A DNA stretch of 64,000 nt from Armatimonadia bacterium (GTDB lineage Bacteria; Armatimonadota; Zipacnadia; Zipacnadales; JABUFB01). Below, piece after piece: positions 9,040 to 17,921 of this stretch; the stretch's first letter is position 1; each line of letters opens with the position of its first letter. Position numbers and translations under genes: made by a program. The stretch is taken from NCBI GenBank assembly GCA_039679385.1, contig JBDKVB010000068.1:1-64000 (forward strand), read 5' to 3'. The notes beneath the pieces were generated by a model. It was not told the DNA's origin. It saw only the letters and a program-made list of their open reading frames with translations, and did not search any database.

Positions 9040-10186
9040 TGAGTTCTACAGCACCTCTGGCCAGGGCATCAAGCTTTGCTGGAGGCGTGTCGGGCGTCGC
9101 TGGGCTGCCCATGCTGACGACGAGTCTTGGGCCGGCGGCGTCCCACTGGCGTCTCACGTCGGCGGCGATCCGCTCCGGACTGCCATCACGAAGCAGGACG
9201 GCGCTGGTGTTGCCAAAGAGCAGTTGTTTCGCCCCGAGCTCCGCCCGGAGCTGCCCCAGGTCAACCACGAACCCCTTCTTGGACTCCTCGAAGGCCAGGG
9301 CGTCGGCCTCCAGAGCGCCGAGATGCTCCAGACGACCTGCCGGCGATCCGCAGTAGTAGTAGATCACGCGCAGGCCCAACTGCTTGAGGCCGTGGATCAG
9401 GTCGCGGGTCGGCGGATAGGCGACCTTCAGGTAGTCCTCCGGCGAGATCAGGTCGGCGCTGGACAGACACTCCTCGACATAGATGCAGGGAACCCCGGCA
9501 TGGCGCAAGGCTTGGGCCTGAGAGAGAGACTGCCGCAGGCTTAGCTCGCACAGCGCCTCCAGGACCTCGGGACGCTCGCGCAGCGCGACCATCATCCCCA
9601 GGAACCCCAGGCGACTGTAGGCGTGCCACATGGGGCTTCCCAGTGAGGCGGTCAGCAGGTAGCTGTCGCCGAATCGCTCAACCGCACCCGCTGGGAGCTC
9701 CGTCTTCCCGGCGTCAATCAGCTCCTGTGCCGAGGCGACCGGCTGGCGGCGCAGATCCTCGGGCTCCGGCAGGTCACCCGCATCCCACACATCCGGCACC
9801 GAAGCGTCGTAGGGTGCCAGTAGGTCTTCCGGCTCGCGGCGCCGTGGTGTGTGGCGCAGGCACTTGCCGGTCGGGAAGGTGACTTTGACGGTCTCAAGGG
9901 CTTCCCGGCCCGACCCGAGGCGTGTTGGTAGCCAGGCCGGTCGCTCGGTGAAGACCGCACAGGCCCGGGCAAAGGCCTCAAGCTGCGCCTCGATCTCCTC
10001 GGAGTGGCTAAGGCGCAGGCTGCTGTCGCCCTCTGCCAACTCGGCATAGACCTCGGCCAGACGCTGACGCCGCAGCGGCTCCAGGTACAGATCCAGGTAC
10101 AGCGGCGCAAAGGCCGGCGGCCTCGGAGCATCACCCTGAAGGGCCGCGACCAGAAGCGCCTTCTGCGGTCGTTGCTCACCACTCAT
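9035..10186 (-). CDS. UroD-family protein (uroporphyrinogen decarboxylase-like)
   Basis: The 383-aa product belongs to the uroporphyrinogen decarboxylase superfamily, which also holds cobamide-dependent methyltransferases such as MtaA and CmuA. Family features include GVPCIYVEECLSSADLISPE near residue 230, the YYCGSPAGRLEHL segment near residue 275 and FGNTSAVLL near residue 322. It is not the haem-pathway HemE: the N-terminal substrate-binding pattern differs and the context is carbohydrate genes. ATG at 10186 is chosen because GGGGAGGG lies at good spacing; a GTG nine bases earlier overlaps that site. The substrate is unknown. Confidence 0.8.
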   Translation of the reverse strand: MSGEQRPQKALLVAALQGDAPRPPAFAPLYLDLYLEPLRRQRLAEVYAELAEGDSSLRLSHSEEIEAQLEAFARACAVFTERPAWLPTRLGSGREALETVKVTFPTGKCLRHTPRRREPEDLLAPYDASVPDVWDAGDLPEPEDLRRQPVASAQELIDAGKTELPAGAVERFGDSYLLTASLGSPMWHAYSRLGFLGMMVALRERPEVLEALCELSLRQSLSQAQALRHAGVPCIYVEECLSSADLISPEDYLKVAYPPTRDLIHGLKQLGLRVIYYYCGSPAGRLEHLGALEADALAFEESKKGFVVDLGQLRAELGAKQLLFGNTSAVLLRDGSPERIAADVRRQWDAAGPRLVVSMGSPATPDTPPAKLDALARGAVELT

Positions 10187-10242
10187 CTCGGGCACCCTCC
10201 CCTGGTTGAACCTTCGCAGTATGCTCGGCCTCGCTGCACGCG

Positions 10243-11643
10243 TCAGGTCAGTTCGAGGAAGTCCTCGGTCTCACGCATCCACTCAGAGAGCCGCTCCCGC
10301 AGCTCCTGCCGGACGGGCTGCTTGGCGCTGTCGCCCGCCATGTTGCGCATCTCGTAGGGGTCCTCGCACAGGTCATACAGCTCGTCGATATCCTCAGCGT
10401 TCCAGATATACTTGTGGTCGCCGCTGACCACGCAGCGCTGGTAGAGGTCTGGTGCGGCATTGCCGTTGTACTCGCTGAAGGCGGCTTCGCGGACCCCGGT
10501 CGCGCTACCCTCCAGAACGCCGCGCAGGGAATGGCCCTGTACCCGCGAGGGCACGGGGATGCCGGCGTAGTCCAGGAAGGTCGGCAAGAGGTCAACGTGG
10601 CTCGTAAGGCAGGACCGACGGCCGGGGGTGATACCGGGGCCGCTGATCATCAGCGGCACATGGGCCGATTCCTCGTAGCAGACCATCTTCTGGAAGTAGC
10701 TGTGGACACCGAGCATCTCCCCATGGTCGGGGTGGAAGGCGATGAGCGTGTTGTCGGCGTCGCCTCGCGCCTCCAGCGCTGCGAAGACCTTGCCGATGCA
10801 CTCATCCACCAGGGTTACACAGCCCCAGTAGGCTGCCCAGGAAGCCCGCCATTCGTCGAGAGAGCGGCCTGCTCCCACCTGACCGGGGAGGTGCCGCAGG
10901 TGCATCCGGGGCTTGCCCTCCTGGGTTCCGGGCAGGTTCGGCGGGAAGGTGACTTCCTCGGGCGAGTACATCGACGCATAGGGTTCGGGAATCACAAAGG
11001 GCGGATGCGGGAGCCACAGGAAGCACAGGCAGGCGAAGGGCTGATCCTGTGGCGCCTGCGCGACAAACTCGGCCGCCTTCCGCGCATAGAAGACGTCCAG
11101 GAAGTCCTCCAGCGGGAAGGGATGCACCCCGGGCACTGGGGAGGAGTAGAACATCGAGCGTGTCTCGTCGCCGACGCGGGTCGGGCACTCGTGTTGGTGC
11201 GGCCGCATCGAGGGGAAGCAGAGCCCCCTCTCCTCCGCGTACCGGGTGTGCTCGGCCTTGCTGAGGTAGGTCGAAAAGCAGCCACGTTGCCGCAAGGGCG
11301 GCTCAGCACGCACGTGGTCGACGCCGGTATGCCCCACATGGTAGCCCGCCTGCGCCAGCAACTCCGGCAGCGTGACCTCGTCCGGCTTCAGAACGCTGTC
11401 CTTACGGAAGCGCGTCGATCCGAAGCCGTTGATGATCGCGCCGCAGGAGTGGGTGTACCGTCCGGTGTGGAGAGAGGACCTCGCGGGAACACAGAGCGGA
11501 CAGGTTGTGTAGTGGCGGTCGAAGACGACCGACCGACTCGCGAGACGGTCCAGGTGCGGGGTCCTGACCGGCGTCTCCGCATAGGCCCCGACGCAGTCCA
11601 GGCGATGCTGGTCCGTCATGATCCAGAGGATATTCGGCGGCAT
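10243..11643 (-). CDS. Cysteine-type sulfatase
   Basis: The 466-aa protein is a type I sulfatase of the alkaline phosphatase superfamily. The CXPXR signature is CVPAR at residues 51-55, so Cys51 would need conversion to formylglycine; no modifying enzyme is encoded in this window. Other family marks are IMTDQH at the N-terminus, TGRYTH after the signature, and FHPDHGEMLG near residue 305. ATG at 11643 is preferred because GGGAGG lies upstream and the protein then begins directly with the first beta-strand MPPNILWIMTDQ. No signal peptide is evident, so the enzyme may act in the cytoplasm. The UroD-family gene lies 56 bases downstream on the same strand. Confidence 0.9.
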   Translation of the reverse strand: MPPNILWIMTDQHRLDCVGAYAETPVRTPHLDRLASRSVVFDRHYTTCPLCVPARSSLHTGRYTHSCGAIINGFGSTRFRKDSVLKPDEVTLPELLAQAGYHVGHTGVDHVRAEPPLRQRGCFSTYLSKAEHTRYAEERGLCFPSMRPHQHECPTRVGDETRSMFYSSPVPGVHPFPLEDFLDVFYARKAAEFVAQAPQDQPFACLCFLWLPHPPFVIPEPYASMYSPEEVTFPPNLPGTQEGKPRMHLRHLPGQVGAGRSLDEWRASWAAYWGCVTLVDECIGKVFAALEARGDADNTLIAFHPDHGEMLGVHSYFQKMVCYEESAHVPLMISGPGITPGRRSCLTSHVDLLPTFLDYAGIPVPSRVQGHSLRGVLEGSATGVREAAFSEYNGNAAPDLYQRCVVSGDHKYIWNAEDIDELYDLCEDPYEMRNMAGDSAKQPVRQELRERLSEWMRETEDFLELT

Positions 11644-11752
11644 CCTGTACCTCCCGGGTTCTGCCTCAGCCCTTCTCGCTTCCCGACCGACACACCTGCA
11701 AGCTGAGCGTCGGCGGCGCGCTCTCAAACAGAGGAACACAGGAGGGAGGTCT

Positions 11753-11781
11753 TCGCGCACCTAAGGGACAAGGTGTATACT
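11753..11781 (+). promoter_or_regulatory. Possible sigma-70 type promoter
   Basis: A good -10 (TATACT, 11776-11781) lies 17 bases after a poor -35 (TTCGCG, 11753-11758), about 46 bases before the start of the isomerase gene. It is in the divergent gap with the sulfatase gene. Confidence 0.35.
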
Positions 11782-11826
11782 CTGGCTTCCGCCGATCCCA
11801 CACCCACCGCAAAGGAGAGCCGTACA

Positions 11827-12585
11827 ATGCCCGGCACACTATCCATCCGAGAAGGTGTCTTCGGCTCCTGGCAGAACGCCGTGGAGTACGCCCCGACCGC
11901 TGGTATCAACGCCCTGGAGATTGGCGTCCGTCCCCTGGACCAACTCAAGGAGCTTGCCGCTGCAGCCGAAGCCGTTGGTGTGCAGATCCTGACCCTGGCG
12001 GGAAGCGTGAACCTCGACCAGGAGGAGTCCATCGACGCCGCCATCCAGACCCTCGAAGCCTGCCATCAGCTACGGGTGGGCATCTTCTTCTGCTCCGCCA
12101 CCGGCAAGGAACTCGACCGCGAGATCCACATGGCGAGGCTCCGGAACCTGGGCGACGAGGCGAAGACGCGCGGCGTGACGATCTCGCTGGAGACCCATCC
12201 GCCCTTCTGCCAGAATGCCGACGGGATGCTCCAGACCATGAGCGAGCTCAACCATCCCAACGTGCGCATCAACCTGGACACCGCCAACATCTACTACTAC
12301 AACGAGGGCCTCTCCAGCGCCACGGAGCTCGAGCGGGTCATCGATGTGGTGGCCAGCGTGCACCTGAAGGACACCGACGGCGGCTTCCACTCACCGAACT
12401 TCCCGGTTCTGGGAGAGGGCATTGTCGACTTTGCGCGGATCCGCGGAATCCTTGAGGCAGCCAGTTTCACCGGCCCGATGACGATCGAGCTTGAGGGCCC
12501 CGTCGTGTCGGGTAAGGACCTGCCTGCATGCGTGGCCATCTGCAAGGCCTGCACGGACTTCGCGAAGAACAGCGGGCTCGTGTAG
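11827..12585 (+). CDS. Sugar phosphate isomerase/epimerase-like TIM barrel
   Basis: The 252-aa product matches the xylose isomerase-like / AP endonuclease 2 TIM-barrel family of sugar isomerases and epimerases. Visible landmarks are the metal-ligand Glu in ISLETHPPF near residue 121, the NLDTANIYYY segment near residue 153, VHLKDTDGG near residue 180 and a C-terminal IELEGP near residue 221. The start ATG at 11827 has AAGGAG about eight bases upstream, so the in-frame extension back to 11773 is probably untranslated. It is divergent from the sulfatase gene and 32 bases ahead of the HIT gene. The sugar substrate cannot be read from the sequence. Confidence 0.85.
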   Translation: MPGTLSIREGVFGSWQNAVEYAPTAGINALEIGVRPLDQLKELAAAAEAVGVQILTLAGSVNLDQEESIDAAIQTLEACHQLRVGIFFCSATGKELDREIHMARLRNLGDEAKTRGVTISLETHPPFCQNADGMLQTMSELNHPNVRINLDTANIYYYNEGLSSATELERVIDVVASVHLKDTDGGFHSPNFPVLGEGIVDFARIRGILEAASFTGPMTIELEGPVVSGKDLPACVAICKACTDFAKNSGLV

Positions 12586-12617
12586 CTGCTGACCACGCCC
12601 CGTTGGGAGGCTGTCGC

Positions 12618-12965
12618 ATGGCTAACAACTGCTTGTTCTGCAAGATTGCAGACGGCTCGATCAAGAGCGATATTGTCTATTCGAACGACCACGTCGTCGC
12701 CTTCCGTGACATCAACCCGCAGGCGCCGGTGCATGTGCTGGTGATTCCCCGCCGGCACCTCGAGAACGCCACGGCAGTACTGCCGGAAGACGATGCCATG
12801 GTCGCCGAACTCCTGCGGGCCGCGGCTGAGGTAGCTCGTCAGGAGGGCATTGCTGGGTCGGGCTATCGTCTGGTCATCAACAACGGGCCGGATGCCGAGC
12901 AAAGCGTGCCGCACTTGCACGTGCACGTTCTCGGCGGACGTCCGATGAGCTGGCCTCCGGGATAG
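12618..12965 (+). CDS. HIT family (HINT-like) nucleotide hydrolase
   Basis: A 115-aa histidine-triad protein with HLHVHV at residues 99-104, matching the HxHxHx active-site motif, and the N-terminal CLFC of bacterial HINT proteins at residues 5-8. Family members hydrolyse nucleoside phosphoramidates or similar adenylylated compounds. The length is typical. ATG at 12618 follows GGGAGG at suitable spacing; the reading frame extends upstream but overlaps the isomerase gene. It probably shares the transcript of that gene. Confidence 0.94.
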   Translation: MANNCLFCKIADGSIKSDIVYSNDHVVAFRDINPQAPVHVLVIPRRHLENATAVLPEDDAMVAELLRAAAEVARQEGIAGSGYRLVINNGPDAEQSVPHLHVHVLGGRPMSWPPG

Positions 12966-13032
12966 ACCCTGTGAGAACCGCCGGACTCGCACCGCCTTGA
13001 GCGGCCACGCGGGAATCTGAGCAAGAACGAAC

Positions 13033-13084
13033 CGGACCGGACCCTTGCGCCTTCCCCTGTAGGAAGCTGCCCTGGTCCGGTCCG
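13033..13084. terminator. Inverted repeat between convergent genes
   Basis: CGGACCGGACC (13033-13043) is matched by GGTCCGGTCCG (13074-13084), with a further CTTCC/GGAAG pairing inside the loop. It lies between the HIT gene and the convergent thiol peroxidase gene and could terminate both. There is no T-run. Confidence 0.5.
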
Positions 13085-13130
13085 ATGGTTCTGGCTCTGG
13101 GTTCACGTGGCCCTGCGCCACGGCGGGACG

Positions 13131-13664
13131 CTAACCGGTTATCTGCCCGAGCGCGGCCAAGGCATCATCGTAGTCGGGCTCGGAGGTCATCTCCGGGACG
13201 ATCTGCACGTACCTGACCACGTCGTCAGCGTCGAGGATGACGACTGCGCGCGCCAGTAGACCGAGTTCCTTGATACGCAGGCCCCAGGCGAGGCCGAAGT
13301 TCTGGTCGTAATAGTCGGAGGTGGTGATGAGGTTCGACACGGACGCCGCCTGACACCATCGCTCCTGGGCAGGGGGCAGGTCCATGGAGGCGGTGACGAT
13401 GACGGCCTTGTCGCCAAGCGCCCCCGCCTCCTGGTTGAAGCGCCGGGTCTGGAGGTCACAGACCGGGGTATCCAGCGACGGGACGACGTTGAACAGGCGG
13501 AGCTTGCCGGCATCGGTGGCGAGGGTGTAGGCGCTGTCCGGCGCCAGGCCTCGGCGAAGAGTGAACTGGGGAGCCTTCTGACCAACCTGCAGGGCCGGGC
13601 CGAGAAGGGTCAGTGGATTGCCCCTGTGAGTGACTACTCCGCCACGCTCGATGGGTGTTGCCAT
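13131..13664 (-). CDS. tpx: Thiol peroxidase (Tpx-type peroxiredoxin)
   Basis: The 177-aa protein is an atypical two-cysteine peroxiredoxin that reduces hydroperoxides using thioredoxin. The peroxidatic Cys69 is in PSLDTPVCD and the probable resolving Cys104 is in ERWCQAAS, matching the spacing in characterised Tpx enzymes. The N-terminal beta-hairpin region (VTHRGNPLTLLG) is also typical. ATG at 13662-13664 has AGGAGGG upstream; an in-frame extension to 14156 runs through the promoter region of the opposite gene and is spurious. It is transcribed alone, divergent from the lipoyl-domain gene. Confidence 0.94.
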   Translation of the reverse strand: MATPIERGGVVTHRGNPLTLLGPALQVGQKAPQFTLRRGLAPDSAYTLATDAGKLRLFNVVPSLDTPVCDLQTRRFNQEAGALGDKAVIVTASMDLPPAQERWCQAASVSNLITTSDYYDQNFGLAWGLRIKELGLLARAVVILDADDVVRYVQIVPEMTSEPDYDDALAALGQITG

Positions 13665-13879
13665 GACGATCCCTCCTTGTCTGGTTGCCTGTCGAGGTGC
13701 TCTGGACACTAGCGTATACCCAGTACGCACCGCAGCCACACCCGGAAGAGTCGGATTCTGCGACCGACTCACAGGCCGGCGAAGCGGAATCTCGTATGTG
13801 GCGGAACCCGCCGATGGGCGTGGTGAAGAACCGGGACATGGCCACGAAAACACCATCAAGAGGGCGCAGTTGCGGTTGT

Positions 13880-13909
13880 TTGACTTGCCCGGAATCGCCG
13901 TGCTATACT
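13880..13909 (+). promoter_or_regulatory. Sigma-70 type promoter for the lipoyl-domain operon
   Basis: TTGACT (13880-13885), an 18-base spacer and TATACT (13904-13909) make a strong match. The gene start at 13981 is 72 bases downstream of the -10. The rest of the 316-base gap 13665-13980 shows no gene or other clear signal. Confidence 0.65.
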
Positions 13910-13980
13910 TCGCCCAAAGGCTTAGTGGTTTGGGGAGAGGCCGCTCAGGATCACAGTCCGCCCCAGGGGGAGTCCGCGTC

Positions 13981-14493
13981 GTGGGACAGCTCATCACGAT
14001 TGAGAAGTGGGCCGAGAACCTCGAGGAAGTGACCCTGAACCGGTGGCTGAAGCAGGAGGGGGATCGGGTTGAGGAGGGCGACTCGCTGTGCGAGATCATC
14101 ACCGACAAGGTGACCTTCGAGTACGAGCTTGAGACGCCCGGAGTGCTCCTGCGCACCTACTGCCCCGAGAGGAGCGTCCTGCCGATTGGGTTCGCGATCG
14201 CTTTCCTTGGTGCGGCTGACGAGGCCCTTCCTGAAGGCGTTGAGGCCGAGAATCAGCGGCTCCTGCAGGCACACACTGCGAAGGCGGCTCTGGAGCTTGA
14301 CCTGGAGGTTCCGGCCGGCAAGGCGGTCCGGCAGCCTCAGCGGCCGGTCGCCGAGCATCGAGTTCGCGCGACACCGGCCGCCCGCCGGGTCGCTCGCGAA
14401 GCCGGCGTGGCTATCGAGGAGGTCGCGAACTGGAAGGATGCGCCAGAGGCGGTCACTGAGGCCGACGTGGAGGCGTATCTGCAGCAGCGTTAG
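13981..14493 (+). CDS. Stand-alone lipoyl domain plus E3-binding-domain protein
   Basis: The 170-aa protein has an N-terminal biotinyl/lipoyl domain with the modifiable Lys43 in IITDKVTFEYE, a linker of about 45 residues, and a peripheral-subunit-binding domain near residues 125-155 (RATPAARRVAREAGVAIEEV). This is the front part of a dihydrolipoamide acyltransferase (E2), but the catalytic domain is absent: the frame stops at 14493 and no continuation is seen in any frame. GTG at 13981 follows AGGGGGAG. It is the first gene after a good promoter and leads into a small membrane protein and an SDR. It could carry acyl groups for a separate complex, or be a remnant of an E2; no E1, E3 or E2 core is in the window. 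Confidence 0.8.
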   Translation: MGQLITIEKWAENLEEVTLNRWLKQEGDRVEEGDSLCEIITDKVTFEYELETPGVLLRTYCPERSVLPIGFAIAFLGAADEALPEGVEAENQRLLQAHTAKAALELDLEVPAGKAVRQPQRPVAEHRVRATPAARRVAREAGVAIEEVANWKDAPEAVTEADVEAYLQQR

Positions 14494-14544
14494 CACCCCC
14501 TCTCGTGAAGAACGGGAGGTGTCGATCCGGCGGATTCATGGCTG

Positions 14545-14844
14545 GTGGCGGCCCGGTCGTCCGGGGAGGCCCCTGCAGTGTGGAAGCTCAGAGGCAGCGG
14601 CAAAGCGAGCGAGGACAGCGGGCGTGTGCCGCCTGCACCTGCGGAGGTGAAGCCCGAGGAAGAGGAACCTTCGGGCAAGCTGCGTCGTCGTGCCGGTTGC
14701 CTGTGGAGCTTCTTCACCGAGCCCTTCGGCATTCTGGCCGCGACGATTGTGGTGGCGATCTTCGGCCGTGCCTACCTGATCCGCCGTGCCAAGAAGCTCC
14801 GCGAGCGACGACGTACCCACGAGGAGTCGCCACGACATGAGTGA
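14545..14844 (+). CDS. Small single-pass membrane protein, unknown function
   Basis: A protein of 88-99 residues with an acidic, proline-rich N-terminal half ([13 protein letters not shown]), one hydrophobic segment ([19 protein letters not shown]) and a very basic tail ([11 protein letters not shown]). GTG at 14545 opens the frame, but GTG at 14578 is also plausible because GGGGAGG lies eight bases before it. The stop overlaps the start of the SDR gene in ATGAGTGA, which points to translational coupling and supports a real gene. No family is recognised. Confidence 0.5.
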   Translation: MAARSSGEAPAVWKLRGSGKASEDSGRVPPAPAEVKPEEEEPSGKLRRRAGCLWSFFTEPFGILAATIVVAIFGRAYLIRRAKKLRERRRTHEESPRHE

Positions 14845-15583
14845 TCTCTCCGGCAAGGTGGCCCTGGTCACAGGTGCCTCCCGGGGCCTTGGTCGCGCGA
14901 TCGCACTGCGACTGGCCCAGGCAGGTGCGGACGTCGCGGTCAACTACGCTTCGAGTGACGAGGCTGCGCGGAAGGTGGCCGAGGAGATCACGGCTCTGGG
15001 CCGTCGCTGTCTGGTCGTCAAGGCTGATGTGCGGGACCAGGTGGCAGTGGATGAGATGATGGCGGCCATCAGCGCGGAGTTCGGAGGCCTGCACATTCTC
15101 GTCAACAACGCGGGCGTCGTCCGCGACCAGTACCTGACCTTCATGAAGGACGAGGCCTGGGACGAAGTCGTCGATGTGTCGCTGAAGGGCTCCTACCGAG
15201 TCACGAAGCGGGCAGTGAAGCTGATGCTCAAGGCGCGATGGGGGAGAGTGGTCAGCATCGCCTCAGACGCGGGGCTGATGGGCGACCCACGCCGCACGAA
15301 CTACTCGGCGGCCAAGGCCGGACTGATCGGCTTCACGAAGGCGCTGGCCCGCGAAGTGGCTGCCCAGGGCATCCTGGCGAATGCCGTCGCGCCGGGGATC
15401 ATCGAGACCGACCTCACGGCCGACATGGAGGCTCCGCGTCAGGAGGCGCTGCTCAAGATGATCCCGCTGCAGCGCTTCGGAAAGCCCGAGGAGGTCGCCG
15501 GCCTGGTAGCCTTCCTGTGCTCAGAGGAGGCCTCGTACATCACGGGTCAGGTGTTCGTGGTCGATGGTGGGCTGAGGATGTAG
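14837..15583 (+). CDS. SDR oxidoreductase, FabG-like 3-oxoacyl-ACP reductase
   Basis: This 248-aa short-chain dehydrogenase/reductase carries the NAD(P) motif TGASRGLG at residues 12-19, NNAG at 90-93, and the catalytic set Ser143, Tyr156 and Lys160 (YSAAK). The C-terminal [17 protein letters not shown] matches FabG-type reductases, which reduce 3-oxoacyl-ACP in fatty acid synthesis. Many FabG-like paralogues act on other substrates, and no other fatty-acid genes are nearby, so the symbol is withheld. ATG at 14837 overlaps the preceding small gene by eight bases. The convergent lyase gene ends 16 bases downstream. Confidence 0.88.
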   Translation: MSDLSGKVALVTGASRGLGRAIALRLAQAGADVAVNYASSDEAARKVAEEITALGRRCLVVKADVRDQVAVDEMMAAISAEFGGLHILVNNAGVVRDQYLTFMKDEAWDEVVDVSLKGSYRVTKRAVKLMLKARWGRVVSIASDAGLMGDPRRTNYSAAKAGLIGFTKALAREVAAQGILANAVAPGIIETDLTADMEAPRQEALLKMIPLQRFGKPEEVAGLVAFLCSEEASYITGQVFVVDGGLRM

Positions 15584-15599
15584 GCGGGGCAGCCCTGCA

Positions 15600-17906
15600 T
15601 CAGTTGATGGATAGAGAAGAGCCGTCCTCGTACTCCAGCACGACGACCTGGTCGCCTTGCTCCCGCACGAAGGCATAGCCCGCATCCGTGGCCAAGTCCA
15701 TGCCTCGTGCCATTCCCCCTGCCGCATCTCTCCGCCGCACCACGATTCTGTCTTGCTGGTTCCCGCTGTGCACCTCGATCAGGTAGGCCTGCGGGGTCTG
15801 TGTCGCCTCGACAGTGACCTCAGGTTCCGTGCCCTTGAAGGGCTGCAGCAGGACGCAGTAGGCACCCGTTGCCCGGGGTGCGATGACCTTGCGCAGGCCG
15901 ATGTAGGGGATGGTCTCCCAACCGGGATCGCCAGGCTTGAGTGCGGGACCTCCGGGCAAGGGATCGAAGGCCGGCGAGACGCCATCGTAACCGCCACAGA
16001 GACCCTCGTCGATCGTCGCCCCGCGAAGGCCCAGGCCACGAGCGAACACCGCAGACAGCCCAAACCCTCCCTCGCGCCAGAAGACGAAACGCCCCGCAGT
16101 CCCGGATTCCCGTCGTCCGCCAACGTGCAGCAGCCACTCCGCCGGTCGCTCTCGGGTCGCGCGATTCAGCAGCTCATCCAGGATCAGGAAATAGCCCCCG
16201 CGGGGATGGAACACGGTGCGACGGTGCGTCAGGTCCGGGTAGGCCTCGTGCTCCGCAGCCACCACGTCGTACCTGGGGCGGCTATGGAAGGCCACTAGCT
16301 TGCCGTCCACCGGGCCCTGCGATTGGCCATCCACCAGGACTGTATTGTGCGCCAGGGTCTGACGGTGCCAGGCTTCCTGCTGGTCCGGTGCAGCGTTGGG
16401 CTCGGGAGCGCACCCGGCATCAAGCACCCAGGGCTGGCCCTGCGCGTAGAGGAGGAAGCTGAGGCGGTCGAAGTGCCCATGCTCGCCACCATGGCGTCCC
16501 CAGTCCAGCAGCAGGTAGTTGGAGGTTTCCGACCAGTCGTCGCGCAGGACCGCGAAGCCCGTGTCGGGGAGCAGGACAGAGCGGGAGTCCGGATCACGGG
16601 GCTCCAGGCCTGCGGCGATCGGATGGAGGAAATCGACCTCCGCCGGCGTGATGCGACCGGCCTTCAGCCAGTCCCCGCGCTGGAAGAGGTTGAGCGCATC
16701 GAGAAACCAGGGGCAGGCGGCGAGCGGAGTGGTGAGGGAGTCGTTGATCCCCGGCAGCTCTCCGAGGGGTGTCGCGATCTGCGCCGCCCAGTTCAGGGCC
16801 GCCTCCAACGTGACCTCGGTCTCGCCCCACTTGCGCTCCATCAACTGGTTGTCGCCGAGCTGCCGGGCGACCTTGAGGTAGCGGAGAAGCTGATCGAGAA
16901 CCAGCGCCTGGCGGCCCGGGTCGGACTCGATTTGCCCGCCGTCGGCCATGAAGTCGGCCATCACGTTGTTGAGCCGCTCCTCGACAAGCGCCCGCCAGTG
17001 TGGTGCCTCCGGCAGGCTCGGAGCGTAGAGGGCGATGGAGCCCAGGCCGCAGGTCCAGACGCCCTGGTCGGCACCGAGTACCGGGGAGAGCTCGACGGCG
17101 TAGGCCGCCCGTTGCCCCAGCCGGCGCAGGTAGTTGAAGACCAGCGCATGGTCGAGAGGATGCAGGCCCTCCCAGTGGGCGATCAGATCATAGGCGGAGG
17201 CGGCGTCGTAGAGCTCGTAGCCCTCGCTGAGGGGTGACTGCCAGGGCAGCGGCGTCTTCAGCACCCCGGAGAGGTAGAAGCGAGAGATGCAGGCCTGCAT
17301 GGCCTCCCAGGACTTCTGAGCATAGCGCTCCTCGCCCGTGACGGCGAAGGCCAGGGCGCAGGACTGGCGGAGCGCGATCAGCGCGGACATGGTCTGGGCG
17401 CTGTCTCGGGGTGGTTGAGGAGCAGTGCCCTCCGGCGCGGTAGTGGGCTCCTCGCCGGGCAGAGGACGGTCGACTGCCTCCTGGACGCTCTGGAGGAAGC
17501 TCTCCACTTGCTGCTTCACCGCACTGTCCTTGAGTAGGGCGTCCTGCAGGGCCCTCACCTGTGCCGGTGCGAGCAGCAGGTAGAGGCCCGAGGAGGTGTA
17601 GAAGTCGCGGAACTGCAGCAAGGAGGCAGGCTCCAGAGGCTGCTCGAAGGGCTGGTCCGGGTAGAGCTCGCGCTGGAGTAGTCTGGTCGGGTCGGCCGTC
17701 GGGAGCTCCTCGACTTGGCCCGCAAGGAAGCGCGCCGAGACACCGGGCACCTCGCCTGCACAGTTGGCAGGCAAGGTGCCCGACAGGAACCACGCACAGC
17801 CCACAACCCAGAGGAGCCCGTAGAGCGTGGCGCCTCGTCTGGAACAGCAGGTGTGGTCCGTCGGCAGGTCACGCCGACCTGTCCTATCGCGTGCTCGGCG
17901 CGTCAT
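15600..17906 (-). CDS. Heparinase II/III-like polysaccharide lyase, secreted
   Basis: The 768-aa product has a basic N-terminus, a hydrophobic signal segment (YGLLWVVGCAWFLSG, about residues 30-44), an alpha/alpha-toroid region with several hits of the YELYDAASAYDLI kind, and a beta-sandwich. The heparinase II/III signature is clear near residues 470-495: HGGEHGHFDRLSFLLYAQGQ, followed by WVLDAG and HNTVLVDG. This family cleaves uronic-acid-containing polymers such as heparin, alginate or ulvan by beta-elimination; the substrate cannot be told. The start is 15 bases after the stop of the large lyase-like gene, so both should be on one message. Confidence 0.85.
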   Translation of the reverse strand: MTRRARDRTGRRDLPTDHTCCSRRGATLYGLLWVVGCAWFLSGTLPANCAGEVPGVSARFLAGQVEELPTADPTRLLQRELYPDQPFEQPLEPASLLQFRDFYTSSGLYLLLAPAQVRALQDALLKDSAVKQQVESFLQSVQEAVDRPLPGEEPTTAPEGTAPQPPRDSAQTMSALIALRQSCALAFAVTGEERYAQKSWEAMQACISRFYLSGVLKTPLPWQSPLSEGYELYDAASAYDLIAHWEGLHPLDHALVFNYLRRLGQRAAYAVELSPVLGADQGVWTCGLGSIALYAPSLPEAPHWRALVEERLNNVMADFMADGGQIESDPGRQALVLDQLLRYLKVARQLGDNQLMERKWGETEVTLEAALNWAAQIATPLGELPGINDSLTTPLAACPWFLDALNLFQRGDWLKAGRITPAEVDFLHPIAAGLEPRDPDSRSVLLPDTGFAVLRDDWSETSNYLLLDWGRHGGEHGHFDRLSFLLYAQGQPWVLDAGCAPEPNAAPDQQEAWHRQTLAHNTVLVDGQSQGPVDGKLVAFHSRPRYDVVAAEHEAYPDLTHRRTVFHPRGGYFLILDELLNRATRERPAEWLLHVGGRRESGTAGRFVFWREGGFGLSAVFARGLGLRGATIDEGLCGGYDGVSPAFDPLPGGPALKPGDPGWETIPYIGLRKVIAPRATGAYCVLLQPFKGTEPEVTVEATQTPQAYLIEVHSGNQQDRIVVRRRDAAGGMARGMDLATDAGYAFVREQGDQVVVLEYEDGSSLSIN

Positions 17907-17921
17907 TGATGCTTCCCGAAT

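Noticed and set aside
9035-10186. Assignment of the UroD-family proteins as HemE
   Set aside because: Both copies (also 41785-42855) lack a haem-gene context and their sequences diverge from HemE in the N-terminal region, so the haem role was not claimed.
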